Shown: in pieces, positions 9,956 through 22,549 of the stretch | How positions within the stretch are numbered: the stretch's first letter is position 1 | Layout: each line of letters opens with the position of its first letter | Origin: Branchinecta lynchi | Taxonomy: Eukaryota > Arthropoda > Branchiopoda > Anostraca > Branchinectidae | Length of the DNA stretch: 64,000 nt | Assembly (NCBI GenBank): GCA_023053575.1 | Contig: JAKZAP010000003.1 | Location: 4,502,561-4,566,560 of the forward strand | Direction: 5' to 3' | Notes under the pieces: model-generated | What the model saw: the letters and a program-made list of their open reading frames with translations, nothing else | Database searches by the model: none | What the model was told of the DNA's origin: nothing | Made by a program: the position numbers and the translations under genes

Positions 9956-12010
9956 GTTTAAAAACATTTGTGAGCTGGGCCCAGATTGCACATTTTTTAA
10001 TGTTTTACTTGACAATAAATGGAGAAATTCCTTTGTGCTTTTGGATCATAGGGTTGGGAATATGTACGTGGAGTCAGGGGCATCGCAAGGGGGGGGGGGG
10101 CGGGGGTGCAGCACCCCCCCCACCTTTTTGAGATTCGGTAAAATTATGGGCCGAAGGCCCACAATTTTACTAAAATTGTTCAGTATTTTTTCGATAGCAG
10201 AACTGTTCGTTATATTTACGGGGATTCGGTAGTTATACAGAATCCTAAATAGGCTATCAGTACAAAATCTCTTCGGTGTAATGATCGGGATTCGGTATAA
10301 TTGCCAGTATTCGGTAGTTATTGTTCGTATTGTAGTATTGTTCGGTATTTTTTCGATAGCAGAACTGTTCGTTATATTTATGGGGATTCGGTGGTTATAC
10401 CGAATCTCGTCGGTATAATGATCGGATTCGGTATAATTGCCAGTATCCGGTAGTTATCACGAATTTGGTAAGAGAATTTACTGAAATTATTTGGTAATTT
10501 TTCGATGCCGGAACTATTCGGTATACTTATGGAGATTCCGTTGTTACACAGAATCCCAAATAAGCTATTGGTTCGAAATTATTTGGTATCACGATTGGGA
10601 TTCGGTAATTTATTCAGTATAATTTCCAGGATTGGGAAGTTAACCACGAATCCTGACTTTGTTCCAATTTCGACGAAAGCATACCGAATATGAATATTCA
10701 AGAATATGAATATTGAGGAGCATTTTTGTCTATCCGTTCACTACTTATAAAATGTTCGGTAGTCTTTCGATACCAAAACAATCCGGTATAATAACCGGGA
10801 TACGGTAGTTATACAGAATCCCGAACATGCTCTCGGTCTAAACTTATTCGGTATAATAACTGGGATTCGGTGACTTATTCGTTATAATTGCCAAGATTCG
10901 GAAGTTAACACGAACCTCGAAACTCAGAAGAGGTCGAGTGAAGCACTGGTCGCAGACAAAAGGGATGTTCTATGATATCATCGATAGTCCTTACTTTTAT
11001 TTTGGATCTTAAAAAGAATATCTAATCATGAATACTTCGAAAATTCCGCCTGCAGCACGTTTCGTAATATTCTCTATTTTGTGGAAGGGCGCGTCATTTG
11101 ACGTGGGTTTTAAGCCAGTTTTAGGATTGAGATTTCGAAACATTAAAAGGCTAGAATTTGGATAGAAATTAAATTTGGCAGAAAAAAGCAAAAAAAAATT
11201 TCGCCTGCGGCGCTCACTTTATGTGATTACAGGTAGTATATTGACTAGACTACAGTTGCTGCTGCTGCCGGAACGTCGCTCCATCCGGTTTGTGGAACTT
11301 CATAGAGTCTCGGTATTTAATCAGCGGTAAATGATAGAATTTGTAAGAGAAGCAGTTAAATTTTATCCTTCAAAAAAAAAATAATGGATTTCGAAAATTT
11401 TCGCCTGCCGCGCTCAATGTGATTTTCTATTGACTATAATAGGTAGTAGCTGTTACTGCAGTCATACCCGGCAATATGTTGTCCATGTGCGCTTCGCCAA
11501 AACACCGCCTAATACCTGGCTTATCGTCGTTCATGCTGCCTTTTATTGTTACTCTTCATACGGAATCATTTCTGTCTCATAATTTAAAGCTCGAATTCCT
11601 AGTTCTAGGATTCGGTAACATTTTTGAAAGATTCGGTAAAATTTTGGCTCTGCCCCCCCCCCCCCCACCGAAAATGCACTTGCGACGCCCCTGCGTGGAG
11701 TTGAGCAGGTTTGTGAAAATTGGGGTCTCATTTTGAGGCAGGGGCAATTGGGCCCAGATTGCCCATTTAATGTTTTTAACTTGACAGTAAATGGAGAAAT
11801 TCCTTTGTGCTGTTATAGGGTTGGGAATATATACGTGGAGTTGAATACCCTCCCCCCTCCGAGCTCATGGGCAAGTGGGTCCAGTTTGCCCATGGGTTAA
11901 GTTTTGACCCGTGACTAGGATCAACCTCTAAGCTGGTATAGTCGAGGATGTTTAGTTCTGGATATGCAATCTGATCGCCCCCCCCCCCCCCTCACACTCT
12001 CGTTCATGGG
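9956..12010. repeat. GGGCCC repeat family (Z), split by element K
   Basis: 9956-10074 and 11694-11991 contain related units with gggcccagattgccca and ggagaaattcctttgtgc. 49370-50040 holds more units. Element K (10075-11693) is inserted in the middle. There is a C14 tract at 11978-11991. Confidence 0.5.
10075..11693. mobile_element. hAT-like element K
   Basis: TIRs CAGGGGCATCGCAAG and (reverse complement of right end) CAGGGGCGTCGCAAG. Exact 8-bp TSD CGTGGAGT (10067-10074, 11694-11701). G12 (10089-10100) and C14 (11653-11666) tracts lie just inside the ends. A hairpin at 10138-10170 has outer stem GTAAAATT/AATTTTAC and inner GGGCC-GAA-GGCCC. The interior holds degenerate units rich in ATTCGGT, with gttcggtattttttcgatag recurring near 10175, 10335, 10490 and 10755. 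No transposase. Confidence 0.8.
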
Positions 12011-12690
12011 CAACCTGAAGAATATATCGCGAGAACTTACTTCTGCTTTACACACCGGAAAGTATAACCACAAAACTGAGTGAAGGAAACTTCGTTTACC
12101 AAAAGCTCAAGACTGTCTTCGCATTCCAACCTGCACTGCGCGTCAGTTACTGCAAATTGCGGCGCGTGACATCTCTTCCACTCGTCTTGTGAGGCGTCTA
12201 GATCGTTTTTCAAGTTTAGTTCAGCTCATTCATATAGTAAGTAAGTAGGTAAAGTATTTATTACCCCTATTTTTCACTTGGAACAAAACGGAGTAAAGAA
12301 GAAAATAACGACAAAGAAAAAAAAGAAGAGAAATTTAAGGCACAACGCAGATATAGACACATGACTTTTACATAACAGTTACGCTATCGAGAACCATAAA
12401 AGTGTTTAAGCCAGGGGTGGTTCCGTTTCCCCTGGAAATTTGAGATTATTGAAATTGATGATTATATGAGAAATTTGAGACATTCACTGCGATACTAGGG
12501 TCCGCAATCTGGTTTTTTTCAATTATGCAATTCTTCCTTGTCCACAAGCAGCACAAACTTTGCAAACCTGAAGTATAGGGACCGGAGCTTACGTCTTTGG
12601 GTCTTTTTTTTCTTTTTTTTTATCAACTCAAAGCCGGAGCATGTACCTCTGGCTCCGCTCGATTTTTTCGGGGCTATCCATAGTCACCGC
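12011..12690. other. Unassigned; one reversed retrotransposon tail
   Basis: 12234-12310 carries (GTAA)n followed by a 3' UTR hairpin on the minus strand, as described for 1860-2110. Otherwise no feature. Confidence 0.3.
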
Positions 12691-12794
12691 ATGGGACCAA
12701 AGACGGGAGGTTCTATCTGATTATTTGTTCTTGCACATAGCCTACGCATACTTTCCTTCTCACACCCAAACAATGGGCAAGCGTAAGGAAGGGT

Positions 12795-12866
12795 CTCGGT
12801 TAACAAACTCCAAAACGGCACGATATACAGAACATGCGGCAGTGCGACAGCGTTATACATGTTCAC
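12795..12866 (-). pseudogene. Non-LTR reverse transcriptase fragment
   Basis: 24 codons reading YNAVALPHVLYIVPFWSLL, matching the fragments at 5780 and 6480. Flanking sequence diverges. Confidence 0.4.
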
Positions 12867-13031
12867 GAGATACTATCGGCATAAGAGGAGGGGACTAGCG
12901 ACGATAGACCCGTAAGCGGTACGAAGTTTTTTCTACCATACCGTAGTCTGGTAGAGAAACGTTATAAGGCGGGTCGCAACGGATAGAGACGCTCTTACTA
13001 TTAAAATACCCAAAAGTAAACATACAGTATA

Positions 13032-13150
13032 CAGAGGCGTCATTTACGGGAGGGGGGACGCCCCCCTCCCAACAAAAAAAAATGTTCGATTTTTGTGAAA
13101 AATAGTGGGGGGGTTTTCTCCAGCAAAACCGTAAAAAAGACAGCGGCTAG
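13032..13150. mobile_element. Solo end of a hAT-like element
   Basis: CAGAGGCGTCATTT at 13032 is followed by a perfect 10-bp stem GGGAGGGGGG-ACG-CCCCCCTCCC (13048-13070). No matching right end was found. Confidence 0.4.
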
Positions 13151-13689
13151 TAGAACTTCTGTGGGGGCAGAGACTGAAACAGTTTGCTGATATACATGAG
13201 TTTTACCAACCATAGTCTTATTTTCCCCCATTCTCTGTGTTCTTGCTTTCCGTACGCGGAGTCCCCAAGAAGCGATTTCCTCTATCCTCGTGATTCCCTT
13301 CGACTCCCCAAGGAGTCCCCGAGGAACGGCGAGAGCACACCTCTAGTCCTTTTACAGAACTTCCCTCCTTTTAAAGAACTCGTGATAGTGTGAGTGAGGG
13401 GAACTGTGAAGCAACCAAATATTTCTATGGGCTAAGCAGGGGCCAACGAAGAGAAACATGCCGAGAATTTGTTCCTAGACTAGCTGAGGCATGACTAAGG
13501 CTAACTTCTATCATCATTTCTGACAAAAAGTTCTTCTTCTTCTTTAAAGAGTAACCGAATAGGCCTGAGACCCTACAGTCTAGTTACACATCATTTTTTC
13601 AACTAAACAGGCCGTTATGCACAGATAACCGACTTCCTCAGACGAATTTTATTTTTAAGATTTATTGTACCTATGCTTGTCCCTCTACG
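13151..13689. other. Unassigned spacer
   Basis: No gene recognised; the 69-codon open stretch at 13184 resembles nothing known. Confidence 0.2.
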
Positions 13690-13830
13690 CAGAGGCGTTA
13701 CTAGCCAAAATGTTTGGGCAAGGAATGTTGGAACTGGCTGGGAGTTTTTACCGGCTGTTTTTTGCAGAAAAGCTGCCTTTTGTTGGCAGAAAAACTCCCC
13801 TTTTAGTTGAACTTTAAGGATTTTCCTGGT
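13690..13830. mobile_element. Family P solo end
   Basis: CAGAGGCGTTACTAGCCAAA followed by a degraded P-type interior. The other terminus is missing. Confidence 0.45.
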
Positions 13831-15642
13831 ATCCAACTGCACATGCCAGCCCTAATCTTCTGGATCAGGTGGTTGTTCCATCCATTTGAAATATAGCTCA
13901 AGGATAGAAAATTATCTCTTTTGTGGGCTACAGTCGAACAATGTCTATTATGGTGTAGTGCTAAGATTTGGGTGATGGAAGAAGATAATTTTCGGAGAAG
14001 TCACAGATTGACAACTGCATACATTGTTAGGGTAGCCACTCTCTGATTTGTTTTCGAATCGTTACCCCTTTTTTTACCATCAAACAGACGGAATGATTTT
14101 ATTTTGCGATTAGTAGTTTGCTGTTGTTGAAGTCCCCTCTGAACTGTGGTGGGGTAGTTTTCAGCCCTGCGGAAGGAGTTATATTTCTTAAAATCCCTTA
14201 TTCTTCTAATATCCGGGAATGGAAATTTATCCTTATTCAATGTACGCAAGACAAAATTCAAAGAGCAGTTGATACTATTATTGTCTATTATTCGATTACA
14301 GGTGACGTATTGCAGAGATGTCCTGTGTTATATACGTTGCACCTCCTCACAATTCTCTTTCCATCTGTTTTCTTTTCTTCTTTTCATCCTTCTGAACTTT
14401 CTGCGTAATAGCTTGTTCATATAGGGCTGAAACAGCGACCGATTCTCGATCAGCGGCTAATTTACACGCGTAAATAGCGGTTGAAAAAAATCAAAAAAAT
14501 CAGCCGCCGCGCATATTTTCATCGCAGTCACCAAGATATAGTAAATCATCTGGAATGTGACCTTTGATGACTCTGGGGACAGTAAACAGACTGTAATTAT
14601 GGGAATTAGGTCGAACTTGGTGAGTTTTAGGTCAATCCAGTTTAAATTCTGTCAGACGAATGTGAACATGACATGATTTTTACATTAAGCATCCTAGGAT
14701 TACGAAATGATTTCGAAAAAAAAGGTAGAATAATCTTCTAATTTCAACAACGTATGTTCTGTTTTATGTCTGATATTTGTTTTCTTTGTTTTTCTTCGAA
14801 AAATAATAGTTTGAATAATTTTTCCATTCAACCTTCACTGAAAAGTGACTGATTGCATTCTGTTCTCGTATTATTTATATATATTATTAACTGAATTTAT
14901 CGTTCTCATTCAAAAACAAAATATTTACATGCAATTTATTTGCTTCTTAACTTAAAATTGCCGAGTCGTCTGAAATCTGTCAATATTCAATTTGTGACTT
15001 TTTTCTAGTCTAAAGACTAGATGGCAGATGAAAAAACTATTTGACTTTGACAAAGTCACAAGATGTTTGAACTAATTTATATATTCTGTTACAGACAAAA
15101 ACGAATATTCGGAAAGAAGTTTTTCTTTTTTATTCAGATAAGACGCTGTTTATTCTCTTATTTCGGTCCCGTGTGAACAAGCTATAAAAGGTACGTATTA
15201 CAAATTCTCTAAATTTCTTCTTGGTTTCCCAATTTCCACAAGTGACTCTTTCCTAGCTTCTAATTTTAAAGTGAAGAATCCTTTGTCTATTTTGAGCAGT
15301 AATTTTTTTTCTTAAAAAAAAGACAGACAATATTCTTTTACGCGAGCTTTTACGTCACAAATTACCCTTTCTGGAAAAAATTTGCCCTGGTATGTTTATT
15401 TTTTTGTGTTTCTCCTGTAGGCTATTTGACTGTAGATTAAGTAGGCTACAGGATCCCAGTTTGACGATGATGCTGAAAATTAGTTGCTGTTAAGGTTTAA
15501 GAAACAGCAGGCAAGAAGAAAAGCAGATGAAAATCAGCCAATGGGGTGCAAGCCTTTCTCAGTAGCTAATCAGTTGTTGTACCAGATTTAATACTTTTTT
15601 CTCTGACCTGTACATCTGTACACTTTTTTTTGTAAAGTCAGG
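13831..15642. other. AT-rich unassigned spacer
   Basis: No gene, repeat family or terminal motif recognised; several poly-T and poly-A runs. Confidence 0.3.
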
Positions 15643-16210
15643 AAACTTCAAGACTGGAACTTCAAGAAAGACTGTGAAGTGCTTGAGAAAGTCCAGAGGA
15701 GAGCCACCAAACTGGTCTCAGGCATGAAGGATGTCCCATACAGAGAACGCTTGCAACAACTGAAACTACCAAGCTTGGCGTACAGAAGACGTAGAGGTGA
15801 TGTTGCACAAACGTAACAACTCGTACAAAATCAAGTCTTGCCTCACCTCTACACCTCTACAAATCTGAAAAAACTCTTCGTGGTCATAGTAAGAAGATTC
15901 CAAAGCCATTTGCTCACACCAGGACCCGAAACCACTTATTTTCAACTAGAGTGGTGCAAAACTGGAACACCCTGTCAGAGGACACAATCAGTGCACAGAC
16001 AGTGGACTCATTCAAATCCAAGCTTGACAAGGAGTGGGAAGCCAGACCCTGGAAATACGAGTGGGGTACCCCGGAATCCTCTACCAGACACTAACCAAAA
16101 GCCAGTCCCAACATCAAGTGTGACTAACATCACTCAAACCAGCGACAACCACAGGAGGACCATCCACCTTTGTCGCTGGACAATGCGATTTAAGGTAGTT
16201 TAAGGTAATC
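15643..16210 (+). pseudogene. CR1/L2-like ORF2 C-terminus with 3' tail
   Basis: Frames read [12 protein letters not shown] ... [17 protein letters not shown], then TRNHLFSTRVVQNWNTLS ... DSFKSKLDKEW, the well-known C-terminal end of CR1/L2-type ORF2 proteins. A frameshift near 15815 separates the two. It ends in short repeats of TTTAAGGTA, the usual kind of CR1/L2 3' terminus. 5'-truncated. Confidence 0.75.
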
Positions 16211-16380
16211 AATACAATTATGCCAAACCGGTAGGCTACAAATTCAATACCGTAGGTACATTTTCAACTAAGAAAATGATTTTGAATGAATGAAATGAAT
16301 TTTGAAATGAATTTTCCCTTCAGTGTTCATTGCTAGAGCAAATACTCTCGCGGCTTGTCTCTGTCTGCTTTTGTTTTCAG

Positions 16381-16784
16381 GTTAACTCTATGGTTAACTC
16401 AGCGCTTATGTATCCTTCGTCCGCCCAGTCTTGGAATACATGTCTGTTGTGTGGCACTCATCCCTCAACAACCAGCAGTCACAGGCCACTGAAAAAATCC
16501 AGAAGAGAGCCTGCAAACTCATCATCGGAAGAGGTTATCGTAGGTAAGAGCAGGCACTACTGGAACTAAAACTGGAAAGACTCGACGGCAGAAGACTTCT
16601 GGCCTGTATGAAATTTGGTCAAAGTTTATCACGGTCAACCTGGTTCCGCGCCCTGCTCCCAAAACGCTCCGAAGAAATCCACCAGTACGAAACTCGCCAG
16701 CGGGCAGGCTTCGAACTTGTGAAATGTAACACGGAACGTTACCGCCGCTCGGCACTGCCGTTCGTGGCTAGAACAATTATCTAG
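16381..16784 (+). pseudogene. CR1-like ORF2 C-terminus, one stop
   Basis: Reads VRPVLEYMSVVWHSSLN ... IQKRACKLIIG ... LELKLERLDGRRLLACMKF and ends ALPFVARTII-stop at 16782-16784. A premature TAA at 16545-16547 interrupts it. The family differs from the element at 15643. Confidence 0.7.
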
Positions 16785-17416
16785 TGCTTATTCATGTTCC
16801 GTTTTTTTTGTACAGCCCTTTCAGTGTCTCACTGCCGGTTGTTTGCACTAAACCCGTCTCTCTCTCTCTCTCTCTCTCTCATGGTAAATTTGAAGTCGCT
16901 ATGGAAAATGGAAAGTTAGTGCCACTTTCCATCAGCGTTGTCCAACTCAACACTTGCAGTTATCACGAGCTTTACTATCACATATGCAACATTATCCAAA
17001 ATGGGCGGCAAGGAGCCAGCAGGCACCCTGCCACCCCCTTGACTTCGGCTAGCGATGCCCCTGCTGATACCATAGTGAGAAGGCATTTTAGCAGTTATTG
17101 TGCTATCTGGCCAGTTACAGTAGTATCTCTAGTATCTACCTTTTCCATCATTTTGTAAGGCAATCCAGGTAAGGTTAGAATGAAGGGATCTTGTTTGAAA
17201 AGAAAAATATCTTTAACTAGAACTATTGAAGCAATATTTATTCTAATATATAAACCATTCAATTAGCTTCAATCTAGAATGTTTGTCCCATTTGTTGGTT
17301 CCTTTTTAAGCCAGACTGATTGCTCTGAAGGAAATACTTCTCTGGAAATTTGAAATCTTGTCTGAGGTTGGATACCCCTCCTGTACCCAGCATTTGGCAT
17401 TATGTAGTGATAGGGT
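16785..17416. other. Spacer with (CT)n and a fragment of element-C type
   Basis: (CT)n at 16858-16880. 17060-17130 carries GATACCAT-type motifs. From about 17365 (ggatacccctcctgtaccca) it resembles the interior of the element at 22220, into which 17417-18905 inserted. Confidence 0.35.
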
Positions 17417-18905
17417 CAGGTGCGTCACTATGGGGGGGGGGGACTCCCCCCCAAAGGTCTCAAGAAAGTACATTCGTTGGGCGACGCCCGGCAAAAGTTC
17501 ACTTGAAGCATGCAGAAGTTCACGAAGCATGCAGCTTCAAGAAGCACTGCATGCTTCAAGTTCACTTGAAGCATGCAGAACTCAGAAGAAATAAAATTTT
17601 GTATGCTTTTGTCAGGCGTCGGTCGACTCGTCGGCACACGGGTTCTTTTTATACGCAAGAAATGAAATTGTGCAAACATTTGTCGGGCAAACATTGAAGA
17701 AATCGAATTCTGCATGCTTTTGTCATGGATCGGTATTCTCGCCGGCACATCGGGTTCCTTTTACACGAAAAAAAAAAAAAATTTACCGCCGCATGTTGAA
17801 AGTCTTGTCGGTACATCGGCTTCTATTTACATGTAAGAAATAAAGTTCTTTACAGTCTTGTCGGGCAAAACACAGAAGAAATTGAATTCTGAACGCTTTT
17901 GTCTGGCGTGGGTATTCTTGTCGGCACATTGAGTCTTTTTATACATAAGAAATGAAATTCTGCAAACATTTGTCAGGCGCAAATTTTTCCGGAAAATATG
18001 CAGATTTAAAAAAAATTCGCCGCCGTTCCTCAATTCAACTTGTTCTGGGTACAGTCGTTGGAAGCTCCGCTTTTAAGCGAAAGCTGAAACGAAATGCCTA
18101 ATCTATGAATTTACATCAAAGGAACAATCTGAACTGATGCATTACAGTTAGTTTTTCAGCCAGCGGCGCATTTTGTAGTATTCTATATTTGGAAGAATGG
18201 TGTATCTTTTAGTTTTCGTTTTAGGATAGAAATTCTTGGGGCTTGAAACACGTTAAAAGCCGGAAATTGTATAGTAATATAGGTAAATGTTTCCAAGAAA
18301 AGGCAGATTTAAAAAATTTAGCCTGCAGCGCTTGGTTTAACTTGTCTTGGTACAGTCGTTGGAAGCTTCGCTTTTTAGCGAAAGCTAAAATGAAAAGCCA
18401 AATATGTGAACTTAATACACGAAATTATACGAAAGGAATAACCTAAACTGATGCATTACAGTTATTTTACAAAAAAATTCGACCTCCAGCGCATTTTGTA
18501 GTGTTCTTTATTTCGAAGAACAGTGTTTCATTTAGTTGGCATTTTATGATTGAAATTCGTGAAGGTCTGAAACACGTTAAAAGCTATAACTTCCATCGTA
18601 GGTACAGCTAAATTATTCCGGAAAAAAGGCAGATTTAAAAAATTTCACAAGCAGCTCTTAGTTTAACTTGTTCTTGGCACAGTCGTTGGAAGCTTCGCTT
18701 TTTAGCGAAAGCTAAAATGAAAAGCTATATATGTGAACTTTAATATACAAAATAACCTCAAGTTAATAACCTCAACTGATGTATTGCAGTTAGTTTGAAC
18801 CCGGTTCTATACTGTGCTGGCGGGACATGTACGCTGAAGTTTTTTATCGGCACTTACCGGACGTCCCCCCCCCCCCCCAAAGGTAAAAGGCTAGTGACAT
18901 CCCTG
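17417..18905. mobile_element. hAT-like element M
   Basis: TIRs CAGGTGCGTCACTA and (reverse complement of right end) CAGGGATGTCACTA. Exact TSD GATAGGGT (17409-17416, 18906-18913). G11 (17432-17442) and C14 (18865-18878) tracts lie just inside the ends. The interior has repeated segments: ttttatacgcaagaaatgaa-like units (17640-17960) and three copies of gttggaagct-tcgcttttNagcgaaagct (18055, 18355, 18685), each a hairpin. No ORF of note. Confidence 0.8.
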
Positions 18906-18913
18906 GATAGGGT

Positions 18914-19650
18914 ATCCTAAAATCAGGGGTTTGTGGCAGGTTTTTGGTAGACTAATGCAATGTGTCACAGGGAAATTCCGAGTTTGATACTGTTTTTACT
19001 ATATTGAAAACATAATGGAAATACCAAGCCCAAGTGATCCTGTATTATGCTTGTATTCCTTGTCAGCTACTTTTTAAATTCAAGTATATTTATTTAAGGT
19101 AAATGACATAGTATCATGCAAGTTTAGTATCAATCACGCTTATCATACAGTAACTTATCAATCAGAAGCCACACTTTCTGTCCAAATTTTGAATTGTCTG
19201 CTGTTTCGGCAGTAGGCTACTAGGGATTTGAAAATTGTGTAAAAGTGCAAACACACCATGGGATTTCCCGGCCGGATTTCCGCACTTTCATCAGCAAGTT
19301 GAAAAAATTCCAACTTTTCCATATGGAAGTGATGATAGTGCCGCAAATCCGGGCAGGAATTCCAGTCCGGGAGCTACCGATCCTGATTGTGTGTCCGCAC
19401 AATTAATGTGCGGGCAATTCTTTGTAGTCATTACTTCACTTCCAACTTACGTAGATTTGAATTTATTCTTAAAATTCACCACTATTTCTTGAAAATTGAC
19501 GACTGCTGTATTGTGACTCGAGAAATAATTTGAGAGGGGAGGTAATAAGTTTTCTCCTACCTTGAGCATCAAACCATGGAAGTGCTTATTAAACTGAATT
19601 GCTAGCATCACAGATACAAAATATTAGTGCATGATACGCAAAATAGCTTA
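18914..19650. repeat. Element-C-like remnant and a W-family fragment
   Basis: 18914-18955 (aaaatcaggggtttgtgg) resembles the end of the element at 22220. 19250-19400 is a diverged copy of part of the W repeat (30545-31345): both share ttcccgNc...cgcactttcatca...gtgccg...ggcaggaattc in order. Confidence 0.45.
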
Positions 19651-19651
19651 C

Positions 19652-19819
19652 CGCTCTAGTTATATAAGTAAATTCTTGGTAAGTAATTGACACATCACAA
19701 ACTTCTGATGTGCCTGCACGAAAAAACATACTTTTTGGTATTGATGGCCCATTTCGTATTTCAAGAGCACCAGTTGCGTTTCGTGCAGCTTGACAATTCC
19801 AAATAAGAGAAATGGTGTG
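19652..19819 (-). CDS. Orphan exon candidate, 56 codons
   Basis: Exactly 56 codons lie between an acceptor-like TTTCGAG (exon base 19819) and a good donor (GCG|GTAAGC, last base 19652), phase 0 at both ends. The frame reads HTISLIWNCQAARNATGALE, then two more Cys-containing and aromatic segments (EVCDVSITYQEFTYITRA), with one sequon (NAT). It looks like a piece of a secreted or extracellular protein. No family recognised and no flanking exon found, so it may be a fossil. Confidence 0.25.
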
Positions 19820-19837
19820 CTCGAAATAAAGGGGCAA

Positions 19838-20397
19838 GTGGTAATTACGGTGCCTTTAAGGTTTAAAAAGAAAGTTGCAGTTGCCTACAGTAGAGGTATG
19901 CTTATGTGAACGTCTGCTAACAGTGACCGATCACCGAAGACAAAACTAAAACCCAAACCAGGCATTTTTCCTATAAATACTAGTAATAATCACTCACGCT
20001 TTTGTCACTTTTTGAATATTTTGCTAATTCACCATTCACCTATGAAAGTGACTGAGCTGACACCTCTGTTTTGTTTTTTATAATTTGAAAAGTTTGCCGG
20101 GAGGAACGCACCTTCAATGGAAGATGGTGGTCCAAACCGTCAGATGCCATCAAAAGAGGAAGTACCTTTTTAATAAATTCAAAATCACAGAAAGTTTATT
20201 GAATTTCTGCTTCAAGTTTGTACCAGGAGAACCCTGAAATAGTTGGCTGTTAGCTGATATCAACTTTGTTATTTTTCTTTTCCATTTTACTTTTTTATAT
20301 GCAAGTAAGAAAGCCAAGGTAGTGGAACAGTTAAAAAAGGGTGTTCAAATAAGCATACCTCTACTGTAGTGTGATGCTCGCTAGCAAATACCTTACT
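19838..20397. other. Unassigned spacer
   Basis: No gene or repeat family recognised. Confidence 0.25.
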
Positions 20398-20405
20398 GTG
20401 TGATG

Positions 20406-21106
20406 CAGTCTAGTACACTAGCCCCTTTTCAGGCACAGTGCTCAAATGTCTAGCACCATGCCTGGGTGCTAGACGTTCAAGCACTGTACCTTGGATTTCA
20501 TGTATGGTGCATGGATTTCAGTATACAGTGCATACAGAAAAAACACAGTTTTTGTCATGACAACTGAGCACCAGCTCGGACAGGGCTGAAATTACTACCA
20601 TGAATTAGAGAAATCAAAGACAATCCTTTATATATTTTTCACAACAAAAACAAAAGGGCTCGGCTGATGACAGATGTGAAAAACCAGATTTCCTTTTCTA
20701 CATAGACAAGGGTTTTGCATTCAAAGTGTCCTGTGCCTCAGCTTTTTCTACCTAGCAGCCAACCAGAATATATGCTCTTGGGGAATACATAGGGAAAATA
20801 CATGGAAAATAGATAGGGTGCTGTTAGGTTTTTCATCTCCATCATCATTAGAGCCCTTTTGTTTTTGTTGTGAAAAATACGTAAAGGATTGTCTTTGATT
20901 TCTCTAATTCATAGTAGTAATTTAAGCCCTGTCCGAGCCGGTGCTCAGTTGTGATGACAGAAACTGTGTTTTTTCTGTATGCACTGTATACTGAAATCCA
21001 TCCACCATACATGAAATCCAAGGTACAGTGCTTGAACGCCTAGCACCCAGGCATGGTGCTAGACGTTTGAGCACCGAGCCTGAAATGGGGCTAGTGTACT
21101 AGACTG
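20406..21106. mobile_element. Foldback element A, 701 bp, 8-bp TSD
   Basis: Starts CAGTCTAGTACACTAGCCCC and ends with its complement. The two arms are about 255 bp each and nearly perfect inverted copies, leaving about 190 bp of loop. Exact TSD GTGTGATG (20398-20405, 21107-21114). Each arm contains its own smaller hairpin (gtctagcacc ... gggtgctagac). hAT-like by TSD length and CAG terminus. A transcript through it would form a long hairpin. Confidence 0.88.
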
Positions 21107-21355
21107 GTGTGATGCTCAAAAACATGTACCTTTCTGTGTGGGGGCACGATACTACAGCGATAATAAAATCACGACGTGTCTGTGATTCATGAAACACTGA
21201 AAAACACAGAAGAGAGATACAGCCAATATATACCCATTACTTGATAGATGAGGTTTCGGCCAATTAAATTTATCAAAAAACTATACTGTAGGTTATACAC
21301 AGGAAAAGTTAGAAGAAGAAGCAGAATTTGTGACATATTCTGCATGATACTAGGC

Positions 21356-22056
21356 CAGTCTGGTACACTAGCCCCTTTTCAGGCACGGTGCTCAAACGTC
21401 TAGCACCATGCCTGGGTGCTAGACGTTCAAGCACTGTACCTTGGATTTCATGTATGGTGCATGGATTTCAGTATACAGTGCATACATCAAAAACACAGTT
21501 TCTGTCATAACAACTGAGCACCAGCTCGGACAGGGCTGAAATTACTACCATGAATTAGAGAAATCAAAGACAATCCTTTGTATATTTTTCACAACAAAAA
21601 CAAAAGGGCTCTAATGATGATGGAGATGAAAAACCTCATTTCCTTTTGTACATAGTCAAGGGTTTTGCATGCAAAGTGTCCTGTGCCTCAGCTTTTTCTA
21701 CCTAGCAGCCAACCAGAATATTGGCTCTTGGGGAATAGATAGGGAAAATACATGGAAAATAGATAGGGTGCTGTTAGGTTTTTCATCTCCATCCTCATTA
21801 GAGCCCTTTTGTTTTAGTTGTGAAAAATATATACAGGATTGTCTTTGATTTCTCTAATTCATAGTAGTAATTTCAGCCCTGTCCGAGCCGGTGCTCAGTT
21901 GTGATGACAGAAACTGTGTTTTTCCTGTATGCACTGTATACTGAAATCCATGCACCATACATGAAATCCAAGGTACAGTGCTTGAACGTCTAGCACCTAG
22001 GCATGGTGCTAGACGTTTGAGCACCGTGCCTGAAATGGAGCTAGTGTACTAGACTG
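21356..22056. mobile_element. Foldback element B, 701 bp, 8-bp TSD
   Basis: Same length and nearly the same sequence as element A, in direct orientation 249 bp away. It has its own exact TSD TACTAGGC (21348-21355, 22057-22064), so it is an independent insertion rather than a tandem duplication. Confidence 0.88.
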
Positions 22057-22219
22057 TACTAGGCTACATATGTCATTTACCTATTCATGTGTGTGTGTAT
22101 CTGACTGACTGATGTGTTATTGTTTTAAAAGGTGTAAGTTGGTGTAAGTGTACTCACTCTTCAGATTTCAAGGAATTAAATAAATAATAGTAATAAATGA
22201 CAAATAAAGATGGGTACAG

Positions 22220-22541
22220 CAGTCTACCACAAACCCCTGATTTTTGGATACCCTATGCCAAACGCTGGGTATATCTAACATTTGGCATAGCCTATGCCTA
22301 ACGCTGGATAACCTATGCCAAATGCTGGATACCTGTTGGTACTCTAACCCTGACCTATTCACTATAAGTTAATTCTGATTGGTTGATTTCAGAGCTTCAT
22401 CAAATCATCAATATCTTATTGGAAACAGGTATCCAGCGTTTGGCATAGGGTATCCAGCGTTAGGGATAGGCTATGCCAAATGCTAGAGATACCCAGCGTT
22501 TGGCATAGGGTATCCAAAAATCAGGGATTTGTGGTAGACTG
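22220..22541. mobile_element. Foldback element C, 322 bp, 8-bp TSD
   Basis: Ends CAGTCTACCACAAA and its complement; exact TSD GGGTACAG (22212-22219, 22542-22549). Arms are built from repeated ctatgccaaacgctggatac-like words in both orientations. Confidence 0.85.
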
Positions 22542-22549
22542 GGGTACAG

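Noticed and set aside
10075..11693. Poly(G) tracts as sequencing errors
   Set aside because: They recur at the same relative position in independent copies with both G and C orientations, although exact lengths may be inaccurate.
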